DNA of 64,000 nucleotides from Nautilus pompilius (Eukaryota; Mollusca; Cephalopoda; Nautilida; Nautilidae), in contig JACATO010000132.1 of the NCBI GenBank assembly GCA_018389105.1, positions 2,430,501 through 2,494,500 of the forward strand, in the 5' to 3' direction. Positions 14,901-29,900 of this stretch are shown piece by piece (position 1 is the first letter of the stretch; each line of letters starts with the position of its first letter). The translations under genes and the position numbers were made by a program. The notes beneath the pieces were generated by a model. It searched no databases and was not told the origin of the DNA. It saw only the letters and a program-made list of their open reading frames with translations.

Positions 14901-17900
14901 AATAGAGAAAAATAAGGGAATTAAATTTAAAAAAGTTTTTATTTGGGTGTTCTGGAGTTGGGCAATCTACAAATGCATATGTAACCATTATGATGGCAAA
15001 AGTGAAGTGATTTATGTTCTTATATTTGAGTCCATAATGCAGGCTAGAATGCTAGAACACACTTTGCCAGCTGATATCTGTTTGCTTTCTATCCATGAGA
15101 ACATTTTCTAGGCCCTATTGTGTTAGGCATTTCTGACATTATGTTCAAACAAAATATTCGAGATAATATTTTTGACATAAAACTAGTTTCTCTTAACTAT
15201 TTTTTACCACAAAATGATAACCTGAACTATTGCTCTCAGCCAATTCAACAGCAGTCACCAGAACAAAATTTTGCCTATGGAAATCTAATTAATATACTGA
15301 AATTCATTTAACTTTACTAAAGTTTTTGCTGCTTCCTGAAACAAAGTATTTTATATCGAAAACAACAAAATACTTTATATAAAACTACACCTTTTTTGTA
15401 CGATTCACTATGATGGAAAGATCCAACTTGTTATACCATTTGTTGAAGATTATTCTGAAAGTCTTGTTTCAATTGGTCAGCCTATTGCATACCAGCAGGG
15501 CTGGATTTAAATTAGATTTTTTGTCTTTTTATATATCTGGAGACATAGATACTTAGTCCAATAATGTCTGAATTTCAAAAGAATTATCTCAAATTTCAAC
15601 ATCAAACTTGGCATGCTAGATAATGAAAATCTGATTTGTGTTTGAAATGTTTGTCTAGTATCTATTACAGTACTGCCCATTTATGTCAACACTTCTTGGT
15701 CCATATAAACTTTGACATTACTGATCCAAGATTGTGGTCGATCAAATAATTATAATAGTATACGAAGTCTGTCGAAAAAGTATCCGACCTTATTTTTTCC
15801 TGTGGAAAGTAATGACGTTAGGGAGGCAAAAGTGTGCATAGTGGAGTTGCATGCGTGGTTTTTGGCGGGCTCACTGGACGCGTCAGCCGCTGTTGGGCAG
15901 CCATCGTGTGAGGTGCTGTACCACTTATTCCGTGATGACGGAACGTGTGGAGCAACGATCTTACTACATCAAGTTTCGCCAAAAGCTTGGAGATACCCAA
16001 GCAGGAACAATTCGCAAAATTCAACAGGCTTTTGGTGACAATGCCATGGGTGTTACCCAGATAAAAGAATGGTTGGCACAACAGGTTCAAAGATGGCCAC
16101 ACATCGGTGGGGGGAGGGGGGCTGTAAGCAAGCCGCAGTGCAGTTGTTATCGAGAAAGTGCGGACCGTGATGATGGAGGATCGTCGTTTGATGGTGCAGG
16201 AAATTGGTGACGAGGCTGGGGTCAGTAAAGATTCTGCACATGCAATTTTAGAGGAGGATTTGGGCTGGGGCAGAGTGGCAGCAAAATTTGTGCCCAAGCT
16301 GCTTTCTCAGGAACAACAACAACTTCGTCTTGAGGTTGCGCAGGATCTGCTGGATACTGCCAACAGGGATCCTGAGTTCCAGAATACCGTGATAACTGGA
16401 GATGAGGCCTGGGTGTATGGGTACGACTTGGAAATCAAGGTGATGCTGACTGTTTTCTTCGACTACCGAGGCGATGTGCATCACGAATAGGCACCAGAAG
16501 GACAAACAATTACAAAGGAGTACTATCAGGAAGTCGTCGTCCTCAGTCTTCGTGATGCAGTTTGGCACAAGAGACCAGATCTGTGGGTCTTGCAAAACTG
16601 GCAGCTGCATCATGACAATGGCCTGGCTCATTCGTTGCAGCTGATCCAAGGTTTCTTGGCAGAGAAAGGCATTTCGCTCATTCGTCAGGCTCCCTACTCT
16701 CCAGGCACGGCTCCTTCTGACTTCTGGTTGTTCCCAGAAATGAAGATGCCACTGAAAGGCTCCCGCTTTGAGAGCCAAGAGGACATCATGCAGAATGCGA
16801 TGGCGGAGCTGAGAGCCATTCCGGAAGAAGCATTCCAGACATGCTTCGAACATTGGAAGGATCGCTGGATTTTAAAGTGTGCGGAGGCACAAGGGTCCTA
16901 CTTTGAAGGGGATTAGTTATTGAACTCCACCAAGTACATAATTTTCTTTTCCCAGCCTAAGGTCGGATACTTTTTTGACAGACTTCTTATGTATAAACTT
17001 GGTGCGATCGACACACACGTATTGTGTGCTGACTGATAATAGGTTGTATTGTCATTTGTTTTTTCTTCATTAATCAGTAAATGTCATTCACTTAACTAAG
17101 GATATGCCTGGCCTGTAATTAAGGTTTTTAAACATTTTTTCCCTTGGTAGGAGACATGTTATTAAGTGATGCACAAAGTAGCTTAGTCAGTGTTTTCATC
17201 ATGATATCTGTGTGCATCACTGATTACCTGTTTTCAAAAACACATGTGAGTTGCAAAATACTAAAACTCATTTAATTTGTAAAGTGAATATAAACTAAAA
17301 TTGTGCCCTTGCTTTTATACATGAAGATCAAAGCAGATGCTCTGAACCTCCCCAAACAGAATAAGTATTTTATGAAATAAAATTGATGCTAATGCAGTCC
17401 ATTGAATGTACCCTGTACACCCAAGCCAATGTGTTCATTGTATCTTGTTTTGCATACTGCGACAGCAGTAACTGAAATACGTGCCTTCTGACCTAACTGA
17501 CACAGGACAAAAGTTCAGTAGCCTCAGACATCCAATTTCTTTTGAAAGATTAATTAATGAGGACCACTTATACTAGCTTGCTTAAACTGCAGCATGTGCC
17601 TCAGTCTTAATAAGACTGTGTTGCCTTGTGATATTTAACCCTAACCCATGCTCTTCTGAGCTAACTATACTTTTACTGTTTTATCTAAACAAACACACTA
17701 ATGAATTTTGTTTTGGTGAAAATGCCAATACACACACATGGACTCAGGTGCGGGAGAGCAAACAGTAGTATTTTTGTTTAGTTTTTTTTATTTGTAGCAT
17801 TAAACGCCAAAGATGTCGAAATATGTGGGCTTTTTTAAATAGAAGACATTGCGATGGGAACATGCAGGTTATCTTCTATGTCAATGTTGAGATAGCGAAG

Positions 17901-20900
17901 TGAAATTGCAAGGGCAAAGAAAAGAATGAATCAAGATTTTATTATGTGGTTGACTAAGGCAGATGTCAACTTACGTTGGGTCGACATACAAATATCGAGA
18001 TGATATCAACTTTGTAGAATATTCCTTTTCTTGGGTTTCTTTGATTGCTTTTTGAACAGACTCAAATTATAAATTTGAATAGATTGATTTATGGCAAAGA
18101 TTAAAAAAAATCTTAGGAATTAAAATGATAGATTTAATTAACAGAAATTGAGTTTAACACCAATTTTTATATTAGAAAAAGTATTACTTGTCATTGTTAT
18201 GTTAATTGCACTGATTAATAAAGGAATTTTTGTGGATTGGTTATGGAAAAATTCCTTAATGGAATAGAGTTTAAAACGAAAACAAAAGACCTGTGGAGTG
18301 TGACCCTGTCATCCACCCTCACTTGTTGAATTTGTATTTAACATAGATTTCTTGATCAAAGTTTTTTTTTTTTTTTTTTTCAGAAACACTTTACCCCATG
18401 TTTCTTTGAAATAATGACTGACTGACTTTGATCAGTTCTTGAATTATTTGCATGCATAGCAACTGTACCCTCTTTTGATCATTTTTCACTATATACTCTT
18501 TAGTGGCTAGTGTGGTTTGTGTCCAGTATGATAAAACAGACCGTTTTCATCTAAGTTGTAAATGTTATCCAATTTATAATTAGCTAGCATTTTCTTTAAC
18601 TCATACCACACCTTAACTCGAATCAGCTCAACATGAGTAGGTGAAGTCTTTTATTCCAATATTTTCTCTAAAATCTTTTGCTTTTGTAATTGCATTTGTC
18701 ATTGATTTTAAGAAAATTTGCCTCCAGTTTTACTTGTTTGCCCCTAGTGAGGAATGAGAAAACATTTGCCATATTTAGCCACTTCCCCCTGTATTTTCAT
18801 GTCAATAATTAGTTATCAACTAGCTAGCAATCCAGCTTTTTTTGTTTTTTTTTTTCAAAGTGATTAGTGATAGAATTAAGTTGCCTGGATTTTGTTTTTT
18901 TATCAATAAATATCTTATCTCAGCGGAGACTTTGGTGTTTTTTTTTCTTATTTCTATCAATTTAATGTCTCTGTGTATGCCATTCTTTCTCTCTAAATCT
19001 GAGATTATAAACAACTTTAGCAACTGGTGGTATACAGTACTGATTTTGTAGTGGGTCATAAATTTTGTTTGTTTTGTTTTTCAGACACTAATTTGATGCT
19101 TAGTATAACAGTTAGCAATACAGAGCATCCATCTTCTAAGCCACCTTAGATTTATCTGTTTATTGCAAATAAATACCCACTGTATAACTCTCTTCATTTC
19201 TATACAGATTAATTAATATTTTTTTTGGATTATCAGATTAAAATCATGTGGAAAATGTGATCCAGTTCTATGAAATCCATATTCGGTTTTTTAAAAAAAT
19301 CTTGCAAGATATTATCAATAAAATTTGTTTCGTTTAAAAATGTTTGAAACCTAGGTTTTATGGCCTGTTAAGAGTCTAAATTAACAAGGTTTGTTTGTGT
19401 ATGAGGTAATTACTATCCATTATAGCTATGAGATTACCTTTATGCTTCTGATTTTTACACAAGCCATTTACTCCATGAATTATTAGAACGTGGTCTAAAG
19501 TTTAAAAAAAAAACAACTTGATTATGTTGCAGAAATTTGTTTTTTCTGTTGATTTCTACTGATGTGGAATTTTATTAATGTTTTACTGTACATTATCTGT
19601 GATAACAGGATAATGTTTATGCATTATGACTTTTTAATTCCTGTTTTCCCTTTATGGCATTATTCTGAGTAAACTTATGTACAAGTTTTTCATTTTCTGC
19701 TACAATGCATTGTTGGCATCACATCTGAAGCCAGTGCTATCAACAGCAAGCTAAGACACTGGAATACTTTGAGTTGTGAGCCTCTGTTGGGTGTGCCTGG
19801 TAAATGTTTGCATATAAGATTTGTCACCATAAAAATATGCCCTTATTATCCGCTGTTAAAATTGTTGTTGTTAATTTCAGAAAAAAACTACTTGGCAGGT
19901 AGAATCTTTTTTTTTTTTTAATCCAAAATCCATTTTCTGCATGTTCAAGTCTCAAATGACCCTTTGTTAATCTTATTTCCATTATCATGAGTTGCATTAT
20001 AGTTAGTTTGTTTTTCTTGAGTATTGATTGGTGATTCTGAGAGACAATGAAGGCTATTTAACTCTTCTAAGCATTATTTTTGGAATGTCGCGTTTCAACA
20101 GAGTAAGCCAACATGCTTCCCTTTTCCCAGAAAATTGACGTCCTTGTTGCAATTTCTGTTAGGAAACTGTTTTATTCTCTCTCTTTATTTGAAGATTAGT
20201 CTTCTGAACATTGTTTCGCACTTGATTTCTCTTAGATCTTTCTTTTACTATTGGATATTTGCGAGTGCTGTTATCTGTGTTTGCTTAGCACCTAGGATCT
20301 GTTGTTTTGTTCAAGAAATTGTTTTATAATTAAGGCTCCAAACTATGGGGACAAACTCTAAATTTGTGATGTTTTGAAAATTTACTCTAAAGCAGTAGTT
20401 CAAACTAATTTTGGTGATGCTGAGTGCATCCCAAGATTAAGATTTGTTTTTGTGGTGTTGCATGTGAAATCATGTTTTGGGAATGTATCTGAGACTCCTT
20501 TTGGAGGGGGGGGGTCTTACCTAATCCTGTGTTCCCTTATTCAAAGCTGAGAACTATGCTGAACTTCCTCTCTAATAGGGAACCTGTAATACAGGCTCAC
20601 TGGTTTGGTAATGCCAATCTAACAAAAGCCCTAAAAACATGAGACTTAATGGTTTAATGTTTTGATCATTTAATCCATGGTCTGACAAGATGTTAAGCTT
20701 TATTCCATTGGCAATAGCAACCTGCAATAATGACAGAAGGTGTTTGTGATAACTGCAGTCTTGTGGATGAGTTTATTTTCATGATTGGAAAAAATGTTGC
20801 TCACAAAAGTAGATGCCACCAAATGTTTTTCTGAATCAACTGGTTTGATGTCTTTTGTAGCAATGCTATAAGTGGGGTGATGATAGCCTGATACATTCAT

Positions 20901-23900
20901 GAATATTAAATAGTGTGACTGAGTAATCTTGAATCAACAACTATCTGCTTGAAACTATGAAGATAACTGAATATTCTAACACAACTTTAATAATGGAAAT
21001 GTGAACAAAATATGAAACTATCTGTATTCAATGAAACTTTGATGATATTTTTGTTCAGATTTTGTATTTTATTATATTATAATATACAATAGAACCTCTT
21101 ATCTAGAATGATCGGGACCAAGGGTATTCTGAATAAATTATATTTCTAGTTAATGGATATTGCATGGGTTGTGTTATGAAAAATATTGTCTTCCAAATAA
21201 TGATTAGTAAACAGTATAATAAATTATATAAGAATCAAATACTGTACTATATTATAGGCATATAATGTTACAATTTTTTCAATGACTCATTTTTGCTGGA
21301 TGCTTAGCACATTCCTCTACAGTTCTGCACCACCATTTGATTTCTCGGCATGCATCTTCTCGACTCCAAACTTTTCACTACTCTTAGGGGATAATGGTCA
21401 CTCTTACTGCTGCTGCTATTGCCACCATTACTAGCATCTGTAATAGGGTATAAAAATGGGCAGTTTGAATCATGTGTGGCTTATGAACAATTAGGACACA
21501 TCAACTATCATCCACAACACTACATGGTGGAATGTCAGCTACCTGTGTTAAAGTAAAATCTGATCTAGTAAAAACTACATCATCATTGAATGAAATTTTT
21601 CCAACATGCTCATTTTGCTTATTTCCAATGCCATGTTTTTTTTTATATCCTATGCAAATAGTTGGAAAATGACTAAAGGAGCTTGGTATGGGAAGCTGAA
21701 CCAAAATGAGCATACATTGGCAAATTGATGCAGTTTTTACTAAAGTGATTTTTTTATTTTTATTATTTGATACCGAAACTACAGCAGAAATTCTAAATGT
21801 TGGTTGGTTGATTTTCTGGGTAATCGATTTGTGCGTTTGTCAGGGGCACGGTTTTCCATATATCGGGTGTTCCCATTATTTGGATTTCTGGATAAGAGAC
21901 ATTCTACTATAGAATTTTAAATTTTTGCTAACTTGAACACTGTTTGCATTATTTGTGATTTTGTTGGACTACTTAAAAAAAAAACAGTCAGGTCTAAATA
22001 ATTTTGGGGCAAGCAGAGCTAGGTCACAAGCATAATTAAACAAAGAGTCTGTATTGTATTATGAAAGTCAGACATTTAAGTGAGATGCACATGAAAATGC
22101 AGTTAGGCTGTCTAAAATATTGGGCCTCACTTAGCTGGAATATAGCAATCACTGGCATGCTTGTCTATTTTATAAATCAACATATCATTTCTGATGTAAC
22201 GTTGATGACAGTACTTGAAATGGACATGTTAGTGATAGCTGGTTTGTTTGTTGTTTTTTTTTTTCCAGTGATGAATTAAGGTTTTGTCTATAGTTTGCAA
22301 ATGGTAGATTCCAGCACCACCAAAATAAACTACTTCACCTAAACTATCTTTAAGCATAACCATTATACTAGAGGAAGTAAAGGGGTTAGGGGGGTGATGA
22401 TTTGGTTATGGTTAACAATAGTGAATGCCCGGTGATATTGTGACCAGATTCTCACCTCTCATGGTGTCCTTTATGGCCACTCACCCTGGTTACTTATTTC
22501 ATTAAGATAGTGGTTTTCATCACACCGCTGCAGGTCCATTAACTTGCATCGTATGGAAATGAAACAGCTTTTATAAATGCAAAATGGACACTATTATCAA
22601 CATTTTAATGTCATTTTGTGGTGATAAATCCCTCAATCATGGGCAACCTTTTTCATCTAGTGGATTGTCAGTTCACTTTTACACCAGAACAGCCTAAATT
22701 GTTGTGGCTATACAATATTTGACTCCATAAATTGCATGTGTTTCATGTGCTTATTTTGTTGGTGTTACAAAGCTACTGTATTATTATTATTATCTCATTG
22801 CCATGCTTCTTGACATAGTTAATGGGGTTGCAGAGGTTATGAAATGTATGTGTCGCTGTAAAATGAAGATTTGCTGGGCAATAGATAGAATTATAAATGA
22901 AACTATTCATCTAACCTTGTCCTGCCAGACACTATGGCCTAGTTTTAGAGGCTGCTCTTAGCTTTTGATGCAGCATATGTGAAAGCAGGTTTTCCTTCTC
23001 TTCTGGTTTAATTTTTGTGTTGAAGACAAATTCTTTATGAAACACTAATTTCTAATCATGTACTAAACTGCTTTTGTGCTCATGTTTAAAATAAAATATT
23101 TGGAATGTATTAACAAATGTTGCATTTATTAAGTAATTATAGAGTAATAAATGAAACCAAATTTTACCAGTTCAAATGAACAGTCATAAAATAGTATAAA
23201 AATAAGTAGTGAAAAAGAAGCATTGCATCCTGATACAGTAAAATTCTGCATGATTCATGGCAGACAAAGATTAGGGATTTGATCAATTAAGGTTTTCTAG
23301 CTTGTGAATTTTTCTAAATTTTCTTTAGACATTTAACATTTATATATCTGAAGTATTTACGGAACCCTGCCAGAAGAAAATGAGCAATTTTTATGTTGCC
23401 ACATATGTACACCTAAGAATCATACAAAGTAGCGGAAAACATTAAATCAATATCTAGTAGCTTTCCAAATTTTCATTAAAAAAAACAAACAAAGAAACTT
23501 TGCATGGATGCAGTGACGGTTTTTATGATAGCATGGTCCCTATTTTTCATGCCACAGATGTGGGGGTGATCTTGTTTTTCATGATTGGCCATCAAGGTGT
23601 CTTGAATTACAAAACCCCTTGCTGGAAAAGTAGTTTAAGTAGACTTAGAATAGATATGTATGCAACAAAATTCAGATGTGCTTCAATGAAACCAAGTCTG
23701 TCTGTATCATTTCCTGGGCCCATGCAAGTCTGCAATTGACATTGGCTTTTGTAAGCAGGGATTTTTTCCAAGCCACACATTGTAGCCCAGTTTATGCAAA
23801 TAACGTTGGGCTGTACATTAACAGTCAGTATTGGCCTTGTTCATAAGTCTACCACTAAAGAGAGATTTATCTAAGAATTTAATTTTATTATATACATGCC

Positions 23901-26900
23901 CTTAAAATTTCTGCAAATGGATTTCTAATCTTTTGAACTATATTGTCCATTAAGCAGTTGTCTGCTCCATGTTTACCATGCATTTCCAGTCTTGATCTTT
24001 CAATTTAGCAATTGCTTTTTTTTTGCTACATGGTGGTTTCTACAGTTTTTTTTTTAAAATATCTTTACCCTAGTCTCCACATACATCTGGACATTTGTCT
24101 CTTTGTTAAATTTTCAGCTTATCTTTAACTGCATGTGCTACTTTTCTTTTTGGAGGTTTCTCTCCCTAATTGGTTAATGTCCAGGCTTTGACCATCTCAG
24201 ATTGTCACATGTCATTATAGAATTCAGTACTTTCATCATGGCTATCTACTGCCCTCTAGATTTGGTTTCAGTTTTCTTTTGTTTTAGTTCATAAGTTTTT
24301 CCATGTTGGGTCACAAAATGTTTGTTTCTTGGCATGCTTCTAAAAAACACTTATTTATGATGTGGTACTCTTTTTTTCTTTCTTTCTTTCTTTCTTTCTT
24401 TTTAAGCCTGCAGTATAATCAGATTTTTAACTTGAGACTTTCAATCTCACTTTTTGTGTTGGTTGAAAATGGCTCCTTGGCTCTCCAGGTGTCTTTTCTT
24501 GCATACATTTTTCTTTTCATCTTTACACTGTTGTTACCAGCACTTCATGGGGTGCTATCTTAAAGGAACAGATGAACAGTGCTTCTAAGTATTGTAGAAT
24601 TCCAGTGGATTTCTCAATCTCTGCTTGCTTACTGCTGACATTCACTGATTTTCATGATATTTTTTCTTCTATTAGTCACTACTACCATGGATTATCTGCT
24701 CCTAGAATCATTTAGTCACGAACTTAATTGCTTTACTTGGCCTTTGGTGCCTTAACTGGCTAGTTTGATCATGCTGTTCTGTCTTTTTTTCTGCAAATTC
24801 CTCTTACATTCACTTAGCTTCTGCCATATCCTTCTGGTTAGTCGTTAATCTAGCATTCTTTAACCTCATCTACTAATTTTTTACTTAAATAAGTAGAAAT
24901 TCTTAACTTGACCATACATTCACTTCTCTCCAAACCTTTCCAAATTTAATTTCCAGTTATTAATTCATTAACAATCGTTGAATCAAAGGTCCATCAACTA
25001 AAGCTTATAGAGTATAAATTCTATGATTAGTGCAGTAATGTTAATTTTCAGTAAGTTTCTATTATTATTATATTACTGTATCAGTGGCTTGAGCTGGTCT
25101 TGAATAAGTAACTTCCTGGTTGCTAAGTTTTGATGAAATTTTTTGGGTTAGAGTTTGTAAATGTGCCATCAGGGAGGAAATCTGCATATATCACACAATG
25201 CATCACTTGGCAAGGAAATATGCGGGTCTGCAATGATGATTTCAAAAGAAGAAAATTAGTGGGTAAAACTAAGAAAACTAGAAAGTTTCAGACATGATCT
25301 ATTCCATTCCTGGAAACCATTGTCCGGTTTGGATCACCCATTCAAAATCTTTATAAATAATATCAAAGAGTCACATTTTATTATAAAGTTTAATCTAAAA
25401 CATTGCTGCCTTAAAATTAGAAAAGCATTTTGATGATAGATTAGAAGTTCTGTAAATCTTTTTCACGGTTACCTATGGCCAGCAAACAATTTCATTGTAC
25501 TTTGAGTACAAGATAACTTTTAATTTGAAAGTCAGTGGTCAGTAAATTCTTAGCAAAGTTCACACAAATAAATGAGCAAGTGAAAATTTAGTGATCTTCA
25601 GATATCACTTGGTAGCTACAACAGTTTTTAAAGAAAAATCTATTTTTCCTTACATCAAAGAACATTTGTGTCGTGTCTGCTAACAAATTTTGTAGAAAAT
25701 TTTCCAGATTGGTAGTGCTATTTTATTAGAAATGTTGACTATATTTCAGATATGAAAGTATTAATATGGGCCAGAATGCATCTAGTGTGTGTGTGGTTTT
25801 GCTGCCCCAGAGTCCTTTGAATCAAAATTTCCTGGTGGTGTTTGATGTTTTCAAAGGATATTTTACTCTTAAAGTGAAGGAGTATCTTGTTTTTAGCCTA
25901 GGAAAGTGCTACATATCAAATTCTTTAAATAGGTCAATTTGTTAGGACAGATGGATAATAAGTATCTGATTTTAAAAGTGGCATTATTATATGACATCTT
26001 TTCATTAATTTGTATAGAGTAAAATTTTGTACTAAATCTCTTATTTTAATATTTTTCATTCTAGTTAGGTTTGTTTATTGAGCTTTGCATTTTGTAATAC
26101 TTAATATGTTTTTACTATAATTGATTTTGCTTGAGACCCATAGTTAAGACTCTTTTTGATTTACAAGATCTACTTTATTTCTCTATAGTTTTCTTGTTCA
26201 ATGATTCATAATAGTATCCACAATAAATTGCTGTATTATATATATATATATATTTTTTTTTAGCGTGAGCGAGTACGTCAGAACTATGGCTTGTATAGGG
26301 GCACAGCAGGAACACAGGTCAAAAATAATTCTGCTGCTCAACCAACTGTAAGTTTAGTTTTCTTTTGTTAGAAAGAAGTTTGGAAAACAATTAGCATATT
26401 TATGCAACAAAGTACTTAATGTCTATAAAAAATGCCATAATTGCTTAGAGACCCAGACTACATTTGCAGCATTGTATATCATTTCTTTCAACTTTTTTTT
26501 TTTTTGTGAATATTTGACCAACAGTGTTTTTATATTGTTAGCATACAGAATGTCTATCAGTTTTCTACACAGTATTATAAGCCTTTATATAGTTTCGCAT
26601 AATGTCATAATGCTCTAAAAGGGATTTTGTTGTTTTTGCCTGATAGAATATATTCGGCATAATCTAAATTGGCAGAGCAGAAAGCACATTTCCTGTGCAG
26701 TAAATCGCTAAATCAAATAAGTGAATTATGACCAAACTTAAGTCCTTTTATTATCCCTTAATTTTTGGCATGTTTTTTACAGAACTATTGCACAGGTTTT
26801 TGCCTTGTTTGTCTTAACTATTGGATTACATTTTTTGCATTATTATTTGGTCACTTGGTATAAGTAAATATATATTAAATACAATGGTTAAAAAAGAAAT

Positions 26901-29900
26901 TAAATAAAGAAATAGAAATATAGACCAACTGGAGAAGTCTTATAATGCATTTTGTTAATTTACTTAGTTTTATTCTGCGAATTAAATCAGAGAGGCGTGA
27001 AGTTGTATGCCTTATGCAGAAGTCTTATTTTATGTAATAAATGCTTAAATGCAAAGTGACTTCAAATTAATTATATTATCTTTCTTGTAAACAAATGCTT
27101 TAAAAGATTTGTATAAAATAAAATATTTTAAACTGGGTCATTTATTATTTTTTTTCTGTACAAAACTGGAAAAATAGAGATTTTTACAATCTTCAGCATC
27201 TCTGGCTCTTAACAGGAATGTAGATGATGTAGTTATGTAACCCATAGAAAATAATAGCATATTTTCCTCACAGATCATCATCATGCATTGAAACTAGAAA
27301 ACCATCAGCATATGGAGCAGCAATCTAAAATGCTATCTCATTAAAAATTGATCCATCCATCCGTCCTGTTTTACTTTTACCAACCATTTCTGTATTTGAG
27401 AACTAATTCTAGTTTTTTGTTTTCTATTTGTATACTTCTACTATTGAGTGGTCCTGTTTAATAAGCTCTATTCTGCCTCATTCACTAACCACTATCCTGC
27501 AGACAATTAAATCTCATTTGAATTTTTTTTGTTTTTGAGTTGTAAATACTTCTTTTTTTTTTTTTTTTTCATGATTTGAAATAAGCTGCCAAGAAAATAT
27601 GATGTCTTTTAAATTGTTTTGCTCTTCGGGTTATAAGTTTACAGTTCTGGTTGGCTGTCAAAATCAGTAATTTCTGATTGTTGTTGAAATCACTAAAGCA
27701 AAACTATTGCAATAAAAACATCTGGCAGCGAACATGAAAATCAGACAAATATGGATCTGATTGGATAAGAAAATTAAACTGAGTAATCTGATATCTTCAA
27801 AATTTAAGTTCCAACATTCACTGTCTGCTCCAAATGCTATGTAAACTGGCACTGTTGCAAGGATCTTGCAATACTTCAACATATTATCTGTTGTCAGTTG
27901 AATCAGTATGTAAGTTATGGAATGTTGATTACTGCATACTTGTACCAGGAGTGGTTAGGAAACAACGGTTGCAACATGAAAGTTATCCTCAGAATAACAA
28001 CACAATTGTCTTCCCCTCCCAGTTCTAAGATGGACACAATTATAGATCTTGTTACCAGTGTCATGCAATGAACAAGTATATACAACCACATCTCAGGGTG
28101 AGGGTGGTGTCATTATCAATTCTTATAGCCTAGTTCTTGATCTAATTAAAAATAATGTTTTATCATTGATTTCACTAATCCTGTCAAGATGATAAATCAA
28201 CCATTAAAACTTGCTGGGGGAGAACTGTCTTTAGAGAAAGACAGTGGTTAGCTGCTTTGGCCTATTCGAGAACAGGCTGATAAATAATGCACAGGAACAA
28301 TATTTATGTATATTATCTACCTTTTAAACATCTAAATAAATAGTTAATAAAAAATGTTCGACTGCTGTTTTACTTTTTAGTCCCTTTTCAACTTGAGAAC
28401 TCGAAACTAACTTGATTTTGCAAGTCAGCAGTTTGTTTTTGTGATGCCATATTGATCTGCAAGCTGCTGCAGTCATTATCTGACAAATATAGTAAACTAA
28501 GTAGCATGAAGGATGATCAGTGACTTATGAAAAGAAATTCAGTTTCTTAAACATTCAACAAACTGTTTGCCCACATATTGTCATATTCAATTGTGATGCT
28601 GCTGCTGCCTTTATTTTGATTGCATCCTAGTTGTTGAGTATCGATCTGACCCTGGTTCCAGGATGCCTGTCTGCCTTATTAGTAAGGCTCTCCCCGTGCA
28701 CTGTTAGTTTAGTTAAGCAATTGTCTGCTGAACAGAACTGGCTTGATAAACAAGGTTCACTTTTGCCATGTAATCAATATTCAGACCTTGGTTACTTTAA
28801 AATTACCTATCCATTTTGCTATTCACTGTCTTATTGCTAGTTACACCTGACCCAGCTATATCTAGTCAGTGTTCTGCTTTTTCATATCCACTTAAAATAT
28901 CTTCAAACAGGCAAGCCTATGATTTTATGACCAGATAGAAGAGGTCTTAAGTAAACCCAGATTATTTTCAACTGCATTTTTCCTATGATAAAATGGTTAC
29001 TTTCTGCTTATCATCAGCTTCATTGCTCTAACCAGTTTTCTGCATATTCATACTCTTCATATGGAATCAGTCTAATAGTTTAAATTCTGATTCTCTCTTG
29101 TGCTATCCATCAGATGCTGATTTTTTTTTATCTGCATGCATTTCTACTATTACTACAGTTTGATTGCAGCAAGTTTCACAAACATTTTTTCCATTTTCTT
29201 TTTTTAAATCTTAAATTTAGCAACATCATTTAATAACCTATATTTAAAATGTGTAAAGGTGCTTTTACAAAAATAATTGTGGCTTATAAAAACATTGCTG
29301 ATAAAGAAAAATGTTCTTTAAATAAAACTACTGTACAATAAGTGTGTAGAATGCATGGTTGTAATAAAATGGCTTAGGTGCATTGCAGTGACATTTGTTC
29401 AAGCGTATTTAATAATTTATTCTTTAGCTATTGAGTATTGCCAACAGTTAATTTGCAAAATAAGACTATAAAATGTTCCCCAAATCTTACTATTTTTTTT
29501 TCTTTTAATTCAGAAGAAACTACCCTTACCCTTGATTGATTGATTGATATTGTACTTGTTTTGTTTGTTTGTTTTTTTGCCAACTGACGAAGGGTAAAGG
29601 ATAAAACTTGTACTCAGTCTTTTTTCTCTGTATGCAAAACGTATTACTGACTACTAATTAAAAGATTTCCATACTGCATGGTATTTATTTCCAGTTATTG
29701 TGTTTTATTTTCTAGACAAAAAAAGAATGTGCTAAATTTTGCCTCTTAAAAATCTTTATTTGAATTGTCTTAATAATGTTGTTGAATTGACTTCATGCAT
29801 TATAATTAATATTTATTTTGTTTTACTTTAGTCTGTTTCAGCTCCTGTAATTGATACATCTGACATGGATCCTGAACTTGCTCGATATCTCAACAGAAAT

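Larger units (their letters stand above)
14548..26263 (+). other. HGS intron f-g (11.7 kb)
   Basis: The longest intron, GTTTGT...TTAG. It contains a mariner copy (15763-16987), a decayed Tigger-like element (21087-21909) and a TTTC microsatellite (about 24378-24402). Other stretches (17-21 kb, 22-26 kb) are AT-rich, and their short open frames show no family I recognise. Confidence 0.8.

Noticed and set aside
16248-16853. A 201-codon minus-strand open frame
   Set aside because: It is the complement of the mariner transposase (copy 1), whose conserved motifs read on the + strand.
17930-18010. GTCAACTTACGTTGGGTCGAC stretch as a Tigger terminus paired with 15668-15750
   Set aside because: The two stretches are not in inverted orientation when aligned, and no target duplication is visible.
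18820-19059. Overlapping open frames on both strands near 18.9 kb
   Set aside because: Low-complexity Lys/Phe-rich translations of A/T tracts; no conserved motif.
20700-20900. A 66-codon minus-strand frame in intron f-g
   Set aside because: No recognisable family, no splice or promoter context; expected by chance at this length.
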